Shown here one piece after another: positions 25,554 to 36,694 of a stretch of 64,000 nucleotides of DNA. Position numbers and translations under genes: made by a program. Source of the DNA: Ensifer adhaerens (GTDB lineage Bacteria; Pseudomonadota; Alphaproteobacteria; Rhizobiales; Rhizobiaceae); the NCBI RefSeq assembly GCF_028993555.1, contig NZ_CP118610.1:434001-498000 (forward strand), written 5' to 3'. The notes under the pieces are model-generated. The model had not been told where the DNA came from. It saw nothing but the letters and a program-made list of their open reading frames with translations, and made no database searches. Position 1 is the stretch's first letter. The number at the start of each line of letters is the position of its first letter.

Positions 25554-28352
25554 ATGTTCAAGGTTCTTACATGCCTCGTGGTGGAGCATAATCCGAAGCT
25601 GGTCGTTTTGGCCGCGCTCGTCTGCTTCCTTTCAAGCTATGGCGCGGTGACGCTGCTGCAGCGGGCCCGCGGTTCGTCTGGCAAGGCCAAGGCGATCTGG
25701 GCAACGGCTGCCGGCATAGCCACCGGCTTCGGTATCTGGGCCACACACTTCATCGCCATGCTCGCCTACGACCCCGGCGTTGTGCTCGGCTACCAGATGG
25801 ACCTGACCGGGTTGTCGCTCGCCGTCGCAATCATCCTGACCACGACGGCGCTGTTGATCGCGACGCATGTGCAGGATCGCCTCGGCTGGCTTGTCGGCGG
25901 GTTTGTTCTCGGCGGCGGCGTCGCCTGCATGCATTTTCTCGGCATGGCGGCATTGGATGTTCCCGGCAGCATTCGCTGGGACGCGACGCTTGTCGTGACC
26001 TCGATTGTCGCCGGCTCGCTGTTCGACATCGCAGCGCTTCGCACGATCGGTCGCATCGCTAGCCCGCTGAAGGCGAAGATCCTCGCGACCCTGCTCATGA
26101 CGCTCGGGATCGTTGCCCTCCATTTCACCGCCATGGGGGCGGTGACGATCGAAGCCGATCTGCTTGCGCCGACCCATGAGGGCATGATCCAGCCGCACCT
26201 CCTGGCCTTCGTTATCGCCGGGACTGCGTTCTTTCTGCTGTCCATGGTTCTGATCGCAGCCGGCTTTGCGCATCATGCGGAACTTTCGGCCGCTGCTGCC
26301 GAGCAGGAGTTCGCCCGCTTCGTCCGCAGTGTGAAGGACTACGCCATTTACATGCTCGACGTCGATGGCCGCGTGGCGAGTTGGAACGCCGGCGCCGAGG
26401 CCAACAAAGGTTACGCTGCCGAAGAGATCATCGGCAAGAATTTCGCCTGCTTCTATTCTGCGGAGGATCAAAGGAACGGCATGCCGCAGAAGGCGCTCGA
26501 AGTGGCACTCGGCGACGGCAAGTTTGAAAACGAAGGCTGGCGCTATCGCAAGGACGGTTCCCGTTTCTGGGCACATGTGGTGCTCGATCCGTACCTCGAT
26601 GAGGAGGGCCGGCACGCCGGCTTCATCAAGATCGTCAAGGACATCACCAAAGCCAAGGTCGATGCCGATCGCATTGCCGAAGTCAGCAACAATCTCGACG
26701 TCGCGCTCGAAAACATGTCGCAGGGCATCTGCCTGTTCGACAGCGCCGACCGGCTGCTCCTGTCGAACCGGCGCTGCCGCGAGATTTTCGGCTTCTCGGA
26801 GACGCTTGCCGGCAAGGGACTGACCTTCCGCGAGATCCTCGACATCGTTTTTGCCCGCATCTACTCCGATCCTGAGATCGCGCAGGCCAAGTCCGCGGAA
26901 CTCTATCAGAAGCACCGGATCGAAATGGTCGGCAAGGGCGGTGGCGATGTCGTCGAGAAGCTCGCCAACGGCCGCTCGATCCTGACCAAGCATCGCACGC
27001 TGCCCGACGGCGGCTGGGTCAGCACCTACGAGGACATCACCGAGCGCCTCGACACCGAGGAGCAGATCACCTTCCTTGCACGCCACGACAGCCTGACCGG
27101 TTTGCCGAACCGCCTGCAGTTCAGCAGTTATCTCGAGGAAGAGCTGGATGCGGCCGCCTGGTTCAACCGCAAGGTCGCCGTCATCGGCATCGACCTCAAC
27201 AAGTTCAAGGAAGTCAACGACCTGCATGGTCATGCTGCCGGCGACTTTGTTCTGGTGACGATTGCGCAGCGGGTGAAGGGCCTGCTGCAGGAAGGTGAGT
27301 TCGTGGCGCGCCTCGGCGGCGACGAGTTCGCGGCGGTCAAACGCTTCGAGGAACTGGCCGAGCTCAACGACTTCCTGCGTCGGATCGAAAAGAGTCTGCA
27401 CGAGGAAATGCGCTTCGGTGATTTCGAGCTCAAGTCCGGTGGTAGCATGGGTGTGGCGATCTATCCGCAGGATGCGGAAACGGCCGATACGCTGATCAAC
27501 AACGCCGATCTTGCCATGTACCGCGCGAAGGCGGCGCTCAACCAGACAGTCTGCTTCTACGAAGTATCCATGGACGAAGCCGCCCGCCAGCGGCGCGCGC
27601 TTGCCAACGACCTCTGGGATGCCGTCGACAAGAAGCAGCTTGCGCTGCACTACCAGGTGCAGAAATCGGTGATGAGCGGCGTCGTCATCGGCTACGAGGT
27701 GCTTTTGCGCTGGCACCATCCCGAACGCGGCATGGTGCCGCCCAGCGAGTTCATTCCGCTCGCCGAGGAATGCGGTGCGATTCTGCCGATCGGCGAATGG
27801 GTGCTGCGCCAAGCCTGCCGCGAGGCCGCGAGTTGGGAGAGCAATCACAAGATTGCCGTCAATCTGTCGCCAGTCCAGCTCGCCAATGGCGATATCGTCA
27901 GCCTCGTGCAGGACGTGCTCGCCGCGACCGGGCTCGCCCCGAACCGGCTGGAGCTGGAAATCACGGAATCGACGATCATCGACGACAAGGAGCGTGCGCT
28001 GCTGACCCTGCGGCAGATCAAGGAACTCGGCGTCACGATTGCGATCGACGATTTCGGGACCGGATATTCCTCGCTCGAAACGCTGCGGTCGTTCCCCTTC
28101 GACAAGATCAAGCTTGACAAGAGCTTCATGTGGGAAGTGGAGGGCAGCCCGCAGGCCAAGGCGATCGTGCGCGCCATCCTGGCGCTCGGACAGAGCCTGT
28201 CGGTGCCGGTCCTTGCCGAGGGCGTCGAGACGCAGAAGCAGCTCGATATCCTGCAGGCGGAAGGGTGCGACGAGGCGCAGGGCTATCTGCTTGGCCGCCC
28301 GGCGCCGATTACGCTCCTGTTTAGCGGCGATGAAGAGGTGGCTGCCGCCTGA
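25554..28352 (+). CDS. MHYT-PAS-PAS-GGDEF-EAL cyclic-di-GMP signalling protein
   Basis: This 932-residue membrane protein combines c-di-GMP synthesis and breakdown modules. An N-terminal MHYT-type sensor (about residues 1-235) has seven membrane segments and three repeats of the M/T-H-F-x-x-M kind (ATHFIAM, CMHFLGM, ALHFTAM), thought to bind copper and sense O2, CO or NO. Two PAS domains follow (about 250-365 and 375-490). The diguanylate cyclase domain has an intact GGDEF at residues 588-592. The EAL domain reads EVL at 715-717 and keeps the downstream ELEITES and DDFGTGYSSL metal and loop motifs, so both activities look possible. It stands alone; a PAS-like mini-protein lies convergent. Confidence 0.95.
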   Translation: MFKVLTCLVVEHNPKLVVLAALVCFLSSYGAVTLLQRARGSSGKAKAIWATAAGIATGFGIWATHFIAMLAYDPGVVLGYQMDLTGLSLAVAIILTTTALLIATHVQDRLGWLVGGFVLGGGVACMHFLGMAALDVPGSIRWDATLVVTSIVAGSLFDIAALRTIGRIASPLKAKILATLLMTLGIVALHFTAMGAVTIEADLLAPTHEGMIQPHLLAFVIAGTAFFLLSMVLIAAGFAHHAELSAAAAEQEFARFVRSVKDYAIYMLDVDGRVASWNAGAEANKGYAAEEIIGKNFACFYSAEDQRNGMPQKALEVALGDGKFENEGWRYRKDGSRFWAHVVLDPYLDEEGRHAGFIKIVKDITKAKVDADRIAEVSNNLDVALENMSQGICLFDSADRLLLSNRRCREIFGFSETLAGKGLTFREILDIVFARIYSDPEIAQAKSAELYQKHRIEMVGKGGGDVVEKLANGRSILTKHRTLPDGGWVSTYEDITERLDTEEQITFLARHDSLTGLPNRLQFSSYLEEELDAAAWFNRKVAVIGIDLNKFKEVNDLHGHAAGDFVLVTIAQRVKGLLQEGEFVARLGGDEFAAVKRFEELAELNDFLRRIEKSLHEEMRFGDFELKSGGSMGVAIYPQDAETADTLINNADLAMYRAKAALNQTVCFYEVSMDEAARQRRALANDLWDAVDKKQLALHYQVQKSVMSGVVIGYEVLLRWHHPERGMVPPSEFIPLAEECGAILPIGEWVLRQACREAASWESNHKIAVNLSPVQLANGDIVSLVQDVLAATGLAPNRLELEITESTIIDDKERALLTLRQIKELGVTIAIDDFGTGYSSLETLRSFPFDKIKLDKSFMWEVEGSPQAKAIVRAILALGQSLSVPVLAEGVETQKQLDILQAEGCDEAQGYLLGRPAPITLLFSGDEEVAAA

Positions 28353-28470
28353 TCCGGCGGCTGCCGCCATCGCGCATGTTGGATCTCGCGCGACCGCTGG
28401 TCGCGAACGCCCGTTTCTCGTCTGGATTTCAAGTCTTGCCGCCGCACCTCGTCGGTCGGTCAGACCTGCG

Positions 28471-28920
28471 CTATTGCCGCAGCAGCGTACGGCCGGCGCC
28501 TTCCACCAGGAAGCGCGGGAAGAAGAAGACACCGGTTATCGTGCCGGAGTAGCGCTGTTCGAGACCTGAGGATTCGCCGATGCAGAACAGCGGCTGTTTC
28601 TGGCCGTGCTCTTCGAGTGCGATCGTCGTCGAAAAGCAGAAGGATGAGCAGCTTGTCGCTGCTTGCTCGAAAAGCTCGAGCACGTGGTTGCGGTCGGCGG
28701 GGTCGTAGCAGCGCACGAAGTTGAGCAGGCCGCATTCGCCGTCGCGCAGGCCGTGGATGGCGGCAGCTTTCTCGCCAAGTCGGAACAGCCCCGTCGACAA
28801 GTCGCCCGACCAGCCTTCCGACGCGCAGAACTGTTGCAGGAACTCATGATGAGGCAGGTCGAGGTGCGGCTGTCCCGGAGAGCCGAGGGGAACGGAATTT
28901 GCTCTCGTGATCTTGAACAC
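28471..28920 (-). CDS. Small stand-alone PAS-like protein (paralogue of 18952-19386)
   Basis: This 149-residue protein shares the order W-x-x-DL-x-TG-x-F-x-LG, VR-x-YDPADR, VLELFEQA, SSFCF, PLFCIGES and GVFFFPRF with the product of 18952-19386. The layout suggests a single PAS fold (about residues 35-135): the beta hairpin with the TG-x-F pattern, the DPADR turn and central helix, then the strands. No output domain is attached. It lies convergent to the MHYT-GGDEF-EAL gene, whose PAS domains make a shared sensing role tempting but unproven. The PAS call is from pattern only. Confidence 0.65.
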   Translation of the reverse strand: MFKITRANSVPLGSPGQPHLDLPHHEFLQQFCASEGWSGDLSTGLFRLGEKAAAIHGLRDGECGLLNFVRCYDPADRNHVLELFEQAATSCSSFCFSTTIALEEHGQKQPLFCIGESSGLEQRYSGTITGVFFFPRFLVEGAGRTLLRQ

Positions 28921-29370
28921 GGTCTACCCCAGCAGCACTCCTGGACATCGTCTTCGGCGACCCAGGAAACACGTCCTATTGTGCAAGTTCCGCCCACCAT
29001 CAACCAATGCAAGAGTGCACGCCGCCTACCGCGGGCGTTTGCTCAACTTGAAAGGTCGCGAGATGTTAATGAAGCTCGCCAGCGAAGTAATTTCGTCGGA
29101 GAGGTCGGCTAAATTTGCGATTAAATACTTATATGCTTTTCGTGATATTCTCGAAGAGGTCTCGGATGTACGGTTAGTCCGAAAAAGCTTCGGCGATTGT
29201 TCGCCCGCTTGAGTTCGCTACCCGATCTCCCATGAATCTCCGCCCACTTGGGGCGCTGTTATAGTTCGTTTTTTTTCGACTTCAACGGTTTTTTGAAGCC
29301 TGACTACAACCGCCGGCTTTTTTCTGCAAACAGTTTGCCAGACCGGTTCATCACCGGTGAATGGCATTGA
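28921..29370. other. AT-rich intergenic region before groEL 3' end
   Basis: This roughly 450-base stretch holds the upstream region of the PAS-like gene and is clearly more AT-rich than its surroundings from about 29060 to 29350, with several T runs (29270-29280, 29290-29296, 29319-29326). No known gene, repeat or RNA was recognised. One short open frame within it is listed separately. Confidence 0.5.
29063..29212 (+). CDS. Possible 49-residue small protein
   Basis: An ATG at 29063 after aaaggtcgcgag opens a frame of 49 residues (MLMKLASEVISSERSAKF at the start) with a mixed amphipathic composition rather than the arginine/serine-rich text of random high-GC frames. Codon use and AT content differ from the neighbours. 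No family is recognised. It may be a real small gene, a fragment of a transferred gene, or chance. Confidence 0.25.
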   Translation: MLMKLASEVISSERSAKFAIKYLYAFRDILEEVSDVRLVRKSFGDCSPA

Positions 29371-29406
29371 TAAAAAACAAGAAAGGCGACCCGAAGGCCG
29401 CCTTTC
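29371..29406 (-). terminator. Terminator of the groESL operon
   Basis: Read on the minus strand, an 11-bp stem (one G-U pair) closed by a TTCG tetraloop (29381-29406) is followed by ttgtttttta. It lies about 40 bases after the groEL stop. A second short hairpin (29430-29449) overlaps the groEL stop codon itself. Confidence 0.88.
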
Positions 29407-29447
29407 CGATCCGGATGGATCGCTGCTGCGATAAGGCTATTGCCTTA

Positions 29448-31106
<1,659 letters not shown>

Positions 31107-31150
31107 TCATTGCCCATTGGTTGTCATGAAAAGGTGTGGACGACGGCTGA

Positions 31151-31447
31151 TCAGCCGATGATGCCCATGATGTCGGCTTCCTTCATGATCAGAAGGTCTT
31201 CGCCGTTGATCTTGACTTCGGTGCCCGACCACTTGCCGAACAGAACGCGGTCGCCAGCCTTGACGTCGAGCGGAACAACCTTGCCGCTTTCATCACGGGC
31301 GCCCGAACCGACGGCCACGATTTCGCCTTCTTGCGGCTTTTCCTTGGCGGTGTCCGGAATGATGATGCCGCCCTTGGTCTTCTCTTCAGACTCGACGCGA
31401 CGTACGACGACGCGGTCGTGCAGCGGGCGGAAATTGGTGCTTGCCAT
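31151..31447 (-). CDS. groES: Co-chaperonin GroES, 10 kDa subunit
   Basis: This 98-residue co-chaperonin caps the GroEL ring. It begins [20 protein letters not shown] and carries the mobile-loop region ([19 protein letters not shown]) typical of the family. The start at 31447 is chosen because the longer open frame back to 31519 would cover the CIRCE element. CIRCE lies 60 bases upstream, and groEL follows in the same operon. Confidence 0.97.
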   Translation of the reverse strand: MASTNFRPLHDRVVVRRVESEEKTKGGIIIPDTAKEKPQEGEIVAVGSGARDESGKVVPLDVKAGDRVLFGKWSGTEVKINGEDLLIMKEADIMGIIG

Positions 31448-31506
31448 TAGTCTAATCCCTCGATCAAATGACATTACGGATCGCAGACCGACCCGATGGA
31501 TGGGTG

Positions 31507-31533
31507 TTAGCACTCTCATTTATCGAGTGCTAG
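31507..31533 (-). promoter_or_regulatory. CIRCE operator (HrcA binding site)
   Basis: The inverted repeat ttagcactc (31507-31515) - 9 bases - gagtgctag (31525-31533) matches the CIRCE consensus TTAGCACTC-N9-GAGTGCTAA at all but the last position. It lies between the groES promoter and start codon, so the repressor HrcA should block transcription and be released on heat shock. Confidence 0.97.
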
Positions 31534-31540
31534 CGACGCC

Positions 31541-31569
31541 GAGATAAGGCTCGGTCCGTAACGAGTCAA
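31541..31569 (-). promoter_or_regulatory. groESL promoter
   Basis: On the minus strand a -35 ttgact (31564-31569) and -10 tatctc (31541-31546) are separated by 17 bases and end just before CIRCE. The boxes fit the general rhizobial housekeeping pattern and, loosely, RpoH promoters with CTTGA at -35 (here cttgact). Confidence 0.65.
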
Positions 31570-31684
31570 GGATTGGCCCTTAGATTTTTTGCCCGGGAAG
31601 GGTTCCCTTTTTCAGGTGGCGACACTTGTATTCTTGTGCCTTCCTTGCCATGCAAGCCGGAAACCGTGTTTGCAGGAAGCCAGG

Positions 31685-32533
31685 ATGGCCGCAAGGATCA
31701 ACAGTTTTCGCGAAATCGCCGGGCGCTACGACGTCGTGCTGTGTGACGTCTGGGGCGTTCTCCACAACGGTGTGCAGGCCTTTGCCTCCGCCTGTGAGGC
31801 GTTGGCCGAGGCGCGTGCCGCTGGCCTGACCGTGGTGCTGATCACCAACTCGCCGCGCCCGCATCCGGGTGTGAAGATCCAGATCCGCGGTCTCGGCGTG
31901 CCGGATGAGGCTTATGACCGGATCGTGACCTCGGGCGATGTGACCCGCGCGCTGATCGCTGCCGCCGCCAAGAAAATCTTCTTCATCGGTGCCGAGCGCG
32001 ACCTGCCGCTGCTCGAAGGCCTGGGAACGCAGATCGTGTCGTCGGAAGATGCCGAGACGGTCGTCTGTGCCGGCTTTTATGACGACGAAACCGAAACGCC
32101 GGAGCATTACCGCGCGACGCTGACGGGCCTGGCCAAGCGCAAGATCCCGTTCATCTGCGCCAATCCCGATCTGGTGGTCGAGCGCGGCCACAGGCTGATC
32201 CCCTGTGCCGGCGCCATTGCCAAGCTCTACGAAGAGCTGGGTGGCGAGGCGCGCATTGCCGGAAAGCCCTATATCGCCATCTACCGTGCGGCGCTGACGG
32301 AGGCGAAGGCCGTTCGCGGCGCACTTGACCTGTCGCGTGTGATCTGCGTTGGCGACGGCATGCCGACGGACGTCAAGGGTGCCCAGGATGCTGGCTTCGA
32401 TCTGCTCTACATCAGCGCCGGTATCCATGCGCAGGAATACATGAACGAAAGCCGCACCGACGAGGCGAAGCTCGCCGCCTTCCTGAAGAAGGAAGGTGCC
32501 TCGCCGAAGTATTGGATGCCGCGGCTCGCCTGA
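31685..32533 (+). CDS. HAD-superfamily class IIA hydrolase (TIGR01459-like)
   Basis: This 282-residue phosphatase of the haloacid dehalogenase superfamily has the first motif DVWGVLHNG (nucleophile aspartate in the alphaproteobacterial DxWGV variant), motif II TNSPRP and motif IV CVGDGMPTDVKGAQDAG. The class IIA cap sits between motifs II and III. Family members are NagD-like; the natural substrate is unknown. The start at 31685 has a modest site. It runs divergent from groES and is followed 13 bases later by ribF, with which it is probably co-transcribed, as is common in rhizobia. Confidence 0.92.
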   Translation: MAARINSFREIAGRYDVVLCDVWGVLHNGVQAFASACEALAEARAAGLTVVLITNSPRPHPGVKIQIRGLGVPDEAYDRIVTSGDVTRALIAAAAKKIFFIGAERDLPLLEGLGTQIVSSEDAETVVCAGFYDDETETPEHYRATLTGLAKRKIPFICANPDLVVERGHRLIPCAGAIAKLYEELGGEARIAGKPYIAIYRAALTEAKAVRGALDLSRVICVGDGMPTDVKGAQDAGFDLLYISAGIHAQEYMNESRTDEAKLAAFLKKEGASPKYWMPRLA

Positions 32534-32546
32534 CGGGAAGACGGAG

Positions 32547-33533
32547 ATGACGGTTTTTCATCGCAACGAGACCCGTGACCCGCTTCCGGAGCATCTGCGC
32601 GGCGGCGTCGTCGCGATCGGCAACTTCGATGGCGTGCACCGTGGTCACCAGTCGGTGCTCAACCGCGCGCTGGAAGAGGCAAAGGTGCGCGGCGTTCCGG
32701 CGCTCGTGCTGACCTTCGAGCCGCATCCACGCACGGTGTTCCGCCCGGAAACCCCGGTCTTCCGGCTGACGCCGGCGCCGTTGAAGGCGCGCATCCTCGA
32801 AGGCATGGGTTTCGGCGCCGTCATCGAGTATCCGTTCGACCGCACCTTCTCGCAGCTTTCCGCGTCGGATTTCATCCACCGTATCCTGCTCGAATGGCTG
32901 CACGCCTCGCATGTCGTCACCGGCTTCGATTTTCACTTCGGCAAGGGGCGCGAAGGCGGCCCCGCCTTCCTGATGGCCGCCGGCGGCGATAACGGATTTG
33001 GCGTGACGCTCGTCGATGCCTTCCGCGACGAAAACGCGTCGGTCATCTCGTCGAGCTACGTGCGCTCGCTGCTTGGCGAAGGCGACGTCTCGCAAGCTGC
33101 CGGCATGCTCGGCTATCGCTATCTGGTCGAGGCGGAAGTGATCGGCGGCAAGAAGCTCGGCCGCGAACTCGGATTCCCCACCGCCAACATGCGGCTTGCG
33201 CCCGATGTGGAACTGCGCCCCGGTATCTACGCGGTCCGCTTCCGCCGGCCCGACGGTTCGCTCCATGATGGCGTCGCCAGCTTCGGGCGTCGACCGACGG
33301 TCGACAGCAACGGCGAGCCCTTGCTCGAAACCTTCGTCTTCGATTTCTCCGGCAATCTCTACGGCGAGATCTGTACGGTTACCTTCTTCGGTCACCTGCG
33401 CGATGAGTTGAAATTCGACGGGCTTGATCCGCTGGTGGCGCAGATCCGACAGGACGAAGCCGAGGCGCGGGCCTTGCTCTCCGGTGTGCAGCCGCTCGGC
33501 GATATCGACCGCAAGCTCAACTTCGCCCGATAA
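32547..33533 (+). CDS. ribF: Bifunctional riboflavin kinase/FAD synthetase
   Basis: This 328-residue enzyme phosphorylates riboflavin to FMN and adenylates FMN to FAD. The N-terminal FAD-synthetase half shows the nucleotidyl-transferase GNFDGVHRGHQ motif and later ISSSYVRSLL; the C-terminal kinase half has GRELGFPTANM. The start at 32547 is preceded by gacggag. It sits directly after the HAD gene and 244 bases before ileS, an order seen in many alphaproteobacteria. Confidence 0.96.
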   Translation: MTVFHRNETRDPLPEHLRGGVVAIGNFDGVHRGHQSVLNRALEEAKVRGVPALVLTFEPHPRTVFRPETPVFRLTPAPLKARILEGMGFGAVIEYPFDRTFSQLSASDFIHRILLEWLHASHVVTGFDFHFGKGREGGPAFLMAAGGDNGFGVTLVDAFRDENASVISSSYVRSLLGEGDVSQAAGMLGYRYLVEAEVIGGKKLGRELGFPTANMRLAPDVELRPGIYAVRFRRPDGSLHDGVASFGRRPTVDSNGEPLLETFVFDFSGNLYGEICTVTFFGHLRDELKFDGLDPLVAQIRQDEAEARALLSGVQPLGDIDRKLNFAR

Positions 33534-33777
33534 AAGATTTCGGCGTCCGCGTGGCGCCGGACCTTTTCAAAAGGCCGAAAACGCCTTAAACAACCGGCCA
33601 CCATGACCCGGCACCGTCGATTGATCATCGATCAGCGAATTATTGGCCCGGCCTTCCGCGCGCTTTAGTCAGCCGGAAGGTCCGGGATTTCGGCGTTTCC
33701 GACGCCCCAGTCATCTCTCGATACCGAGCCCATTTCGTATGCGCGACCCTTCGCGCGAAGAAGCGATTGCAAAGACC

Positions 33778-36687
33778 ATGACCGACACCGCTGAAAAGAT
33801 CGACTACTCCTCGACCCTCTATCTGCCGCAGACGGAGTTTCCGATGCGCGCCGGCCTGCCGCAGAAGGAGCCGGAAACGGTCGCCCGCTGGCAGAAGATG
33901 GGCCTCTACAAGAAGCTGCGTGCGTCGGCTGCCGGCCGCGACAAGTTCGTGCTGCATGACGGCCCTCCCTATGCAAACGGCAACATCCATATCGGCCACG
34001 CGCTGAACAAGATCCTCAAGGACGTCATCAACCGCTCGTTCCAGATGCGCGGCTTCGACGCCAACTACGTGCCCGGCTGGGACTGCCACGGTCTGCCGAT
34101 CGAATGGAAGATCGAGGAAAAGTACCGCGAGAAGGGCCAGAACAAGGACGAGGTTCCGGTCAACGAATTCCGCAGGGAATGCCGCGATTTCGCCGCCGGC
34201 TGGATCCAGGTCCAGGCCGAGGAGTTCAAGCGTCTTGGCATTGAGGGTGACTTCGACAATCCCTACACGACGATGAACTTCCACGCCGAAGCGCGCATCG
34301 CCGGCGAACTGATGAAGATCGCCAAGCTCGGCCAGCTCTATCGCGGCTCGAAGCCGGTGATGTGGTCGGTTGTCGAGCGTACGGCGCTTGCCGAAGCCGA
34401 AGTCGAATATGCCGACGTTGAAAGCGACATGATCTGGGTGAAGTTCCCGGTCACCGAAGGTCTGGACGCACTTGCCGGCACCTTCGTCGTGATCTGGACG
34501 ACCACGCCGTGGACCATCCCCGGCAACCGCGCAATCGCCTTCTCGTCGCGTTATGCCTATGGCCTCTACGAGGTTGCGACGGCCGAAAACGACTTCGGCC
34601 CGCAGCCGGGCGAAAAGCTGATCTTCGCCAAGCGCCTGGCAGACGAGTCTGCGGCCAAGGCCAAACTCACCTTTAATTTCGTCCGCGACATCGAAGGTGC
34701 TGAACTGGCGGCTGTTACCTGCGCCCATCCGCTGCACGGTCTCGGCGGCGGTTACGCCTTCAAGGTGCCGCTGCTCGACGGCGACCACGTCACCGACGAC
34801 GCCGGCACCGGCTTCGTGCACACGGCACCCAGCCACGGCCGCGAGGACTTTGACGCCTGGATGGACAATGCGCGCGCGCTCGAAGCCCGCGGCATCTCCT
34901 CGGCGATCCCGTTCACAGTCGACGACGCCGGCTATTTCACCGCCGATGCCCATGGTTTCGGCCCGGACGCAGAAGGTGGCGCTGGCCGCGTACTCGACGA
35001 CAAGGGCAAGAAGGGCGACGCCAACGACCGCGTCATCAAGGCGCTGATCAGCCGCCACGCGCTCTTTGCCCGTGGCCGCCTGAAGCACTCCTATCCGCAT
35101 TCCTGGCGCTCGAAGAAGCCTGTCATCTTCCGCAATACGCCGCAATGGTTCGTCTACATGGACAAGGCGTTCGGCGATGGCACGACGCTGCGCTCGCGCG
35201 CGCTTTCGGCGATCGACGACACCCGCTTCGTTCCCGGCGCTGGCCAGAACCGCCTGCGCGCGATGATCGAGGGGCGCCCGGACTGGGTGCTGTCGCGCCA
35301 GCGCGCCTGGGGTGTGCCGATCGCGATCTTCGCTGACGACCAGGGCGAGATCCTGATCGACGAGGCCGTCAACGCCCGTATCCTCGATGCCTTTGAACTG
35401 GAAGGCGCGGACGCCTGGTTCGCCGAAGGTGCCAAGGATCGCTTCCTCGGCAACGACCACGACCATGCCACGTGGCATCAGGTCATGGACATCCTTGACG
35501 TCTGGTTCGACAGCGGTTCGACCCACACCTTCACGCTCGAAGACCGTCCGGACCTGAAGTGGCCGGCCGACGTCTATCTCGAAGGCTCGGACCAGCATCG
35601 CGGCTGGTTCCACTCCTCGCTGCTCGAGGCCTGCGCGACGCGCGGCCGCGCGCCTTACAACGCCGTTGTCACCCATGGCTTCACCATGGATGAGAAAGGC
35701 GAGAAGATGTCGAAGTCGAAGGGCAACACCGTCACGCCGCAGGAAGTGATGAAGGATGCCGGCGCCGACATCCTGCGCCTGTGGGTGATGACGACCGATT
35801 ACTGGGAAGATCAGCGCCTCGGCAAGACGATCATCCAGACCAACATCGACGCCTATCGCAAGCTGCGCAACACGATCCGCTGGATGCTCGGCACGCTCGC
35901 CCACGACAAGGGCGAGGAGATCGCCTACGCCGACATGCCCGAACTCGAAAAGCTGATGCTGCACCGCCTGGCGGAACTCGATCAGCTCGTGCGTGAAGGT
36001 TACGATGCCTTCGACTTCAAGAAGATCGCCCGCGCACTGATCGATTTCTCGAACGTCGAGCTCTCGGCTTTCTATTTCGACGTCCGCAAGGATGCACTCT
36101 ACTGCGATGCGCCTTCGAGCCTGCGCCGTCGTTCGGCACTCGCCGTCATTCGCAAGCTGTTCGATTGCCTCGTGCTGTGGCTGGCGCCGATGCTGCCCTT
36201 CACGACGGAAGAAGCCTGGCTGTCGCGCAAGCCGGATGCGGTCTCGGTGCATCTCGAGCAGTTCCCGGCCATCCCGGCCGAATGGAAGAACGAGGCGCTC
36301 GAAGCCAAGTGGGACAAGATCCGGGCCGTGCGCACCGTCGTCACCGGCGCGCTCGAGATCGAACGCAAGGACAAGCGCATCGGCTCGTCGCTGGAAGCAG
36401 CACCCGTCGTCCATGTTGCCGATCCGGAGCTCTTGAAGGCGCTGGAAGGCCAGGACTTCGCTGAGATCTGCATCACTTCGGGCATCGTGATCGAAGCCAC
36501 GGAAGGTCCCGCGGAGGCGTTCCGCCTTGCCGACGTGGCCAAGGTGAGCGTCGAACCGAAGCTGGCCGAAGGCCAGAAATGCGCCCGCTCCTGGCGGATC
36601 ACCACCGACGTCGGTTCCGACCCGCTCTACCCGGACGTGTCGGCTCGGGACGCTGCTGCCTTGCGCGAACTTGGTTTCAAGGCTTAA
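33778..36687 (+). CDS. ileS: Isoleucyl-tRNA synthetase
   Basis: This 969-residue class I synthetase charges tRNA-Ile. It has the HIGH motif in [15 protein letters not shown], the KMSKS motif in [10 protein letters not shown], the editing domain between them and the [11 protein letters not shown] segment. The start at 33778 ([10 protein letters not shown]) fits the rhizobial form; a longer frame from 33643 is possible but unsupported. The C-terminal zinc-finger found in many bacterial IleS proteins is degenerate: only one of the expected cysteines remains (KCARSW), followed by a short tail. Confidence 0.96.
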   Translation: MTDTAEKIDYSSTLYLPQTEFPMRAGLPQKEPETVARWQKMGLYKKLRASAAGRDKFVLHDGPPYANGNIHIGHALNKILKDVINRSFQMRGFDANYVPGWDCHGLPIEWKIEEKYREKGQNKDEVPVNEFRRECRDFAAGWIQVQAEEFKRLGIEGDFDNPYTTMNFHAEARIAGELMKIAKLGQLYRGSKPVMWSVVERTALAEAEVEYADVESDMIWVKFPVTEGLDALAGTFVVIWTTTPWTIPGNRAIAFSSRYAYGLYEVATAENDFGPQPGEKLIFAKRLADESAAKAKLTFNFVRDIEGAELAAVTCAHPLHGLGGGYAFKVPLLDGDHVTDDAGTGFVHTAPSHGREDFDAWMDNARALEARGISSAIPFTVDDAGYFTADAHGFGPDAEGGAGRVLDDKGKKGDANDRVIKALISRHALFARGRLKHSYPHSWRSKKPVIFRNTPQWFVYMDKAFGDGTTLRSRALSAIDDTRFVPGAGQNRLRAMIEGRPDWVLSRQRAWGVPIAIFADDQGEILIDEAVNARILDAFELEGADAWFAEGAKDRFLGNDHDHATWHQVMDILDVWFDSGSTHTFTLEDRPDLKWPADVYLEGSDQHRGWFHSSLLEACATRGRAPYNAVVTHGFTMDEKGEKMSKSKGNTVTPQEVMKDAGADILRLWVMTTDYWEDQRLGKTIIQTNIDAYRKLRNTIRWMLGTLAHDKGEEIAYADMPELEKLMLHRLAELDQLVREGYDAFDFKKIARALIDFSNVELSAFYFDVRKDALYCDAPSSLRRRSALAVIRKLFDCLVLWLAPMLPFTTEEAWLSRKPDAVSVHLEQFPAIPAEWKNEALEAKWDKIRAVRTVVTGALEIERKDKRIGSSLEAAPVVHVADPELLKALEGQDFAEICITSGIVIEATEGPAEAFRLADVAKVSVEPKLAEGQKCARSWRITTDVGSDPLYPDVSARDAAALRELGFKA

Positions 36688-36694
36688 CGCATTG

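Noticed and set aside
25632..28532. 966-codon open frame on the minus strand opposite the GGDEF-EAL gene
   Set aside because: It is antisense to a fully recognisable protein and shows only biased, charged sequence.
31448..31519. Upstream start for groES
   Set aside because: It would translate the leader and CIRCE region; GroES proteins begin at the MASTNF position.
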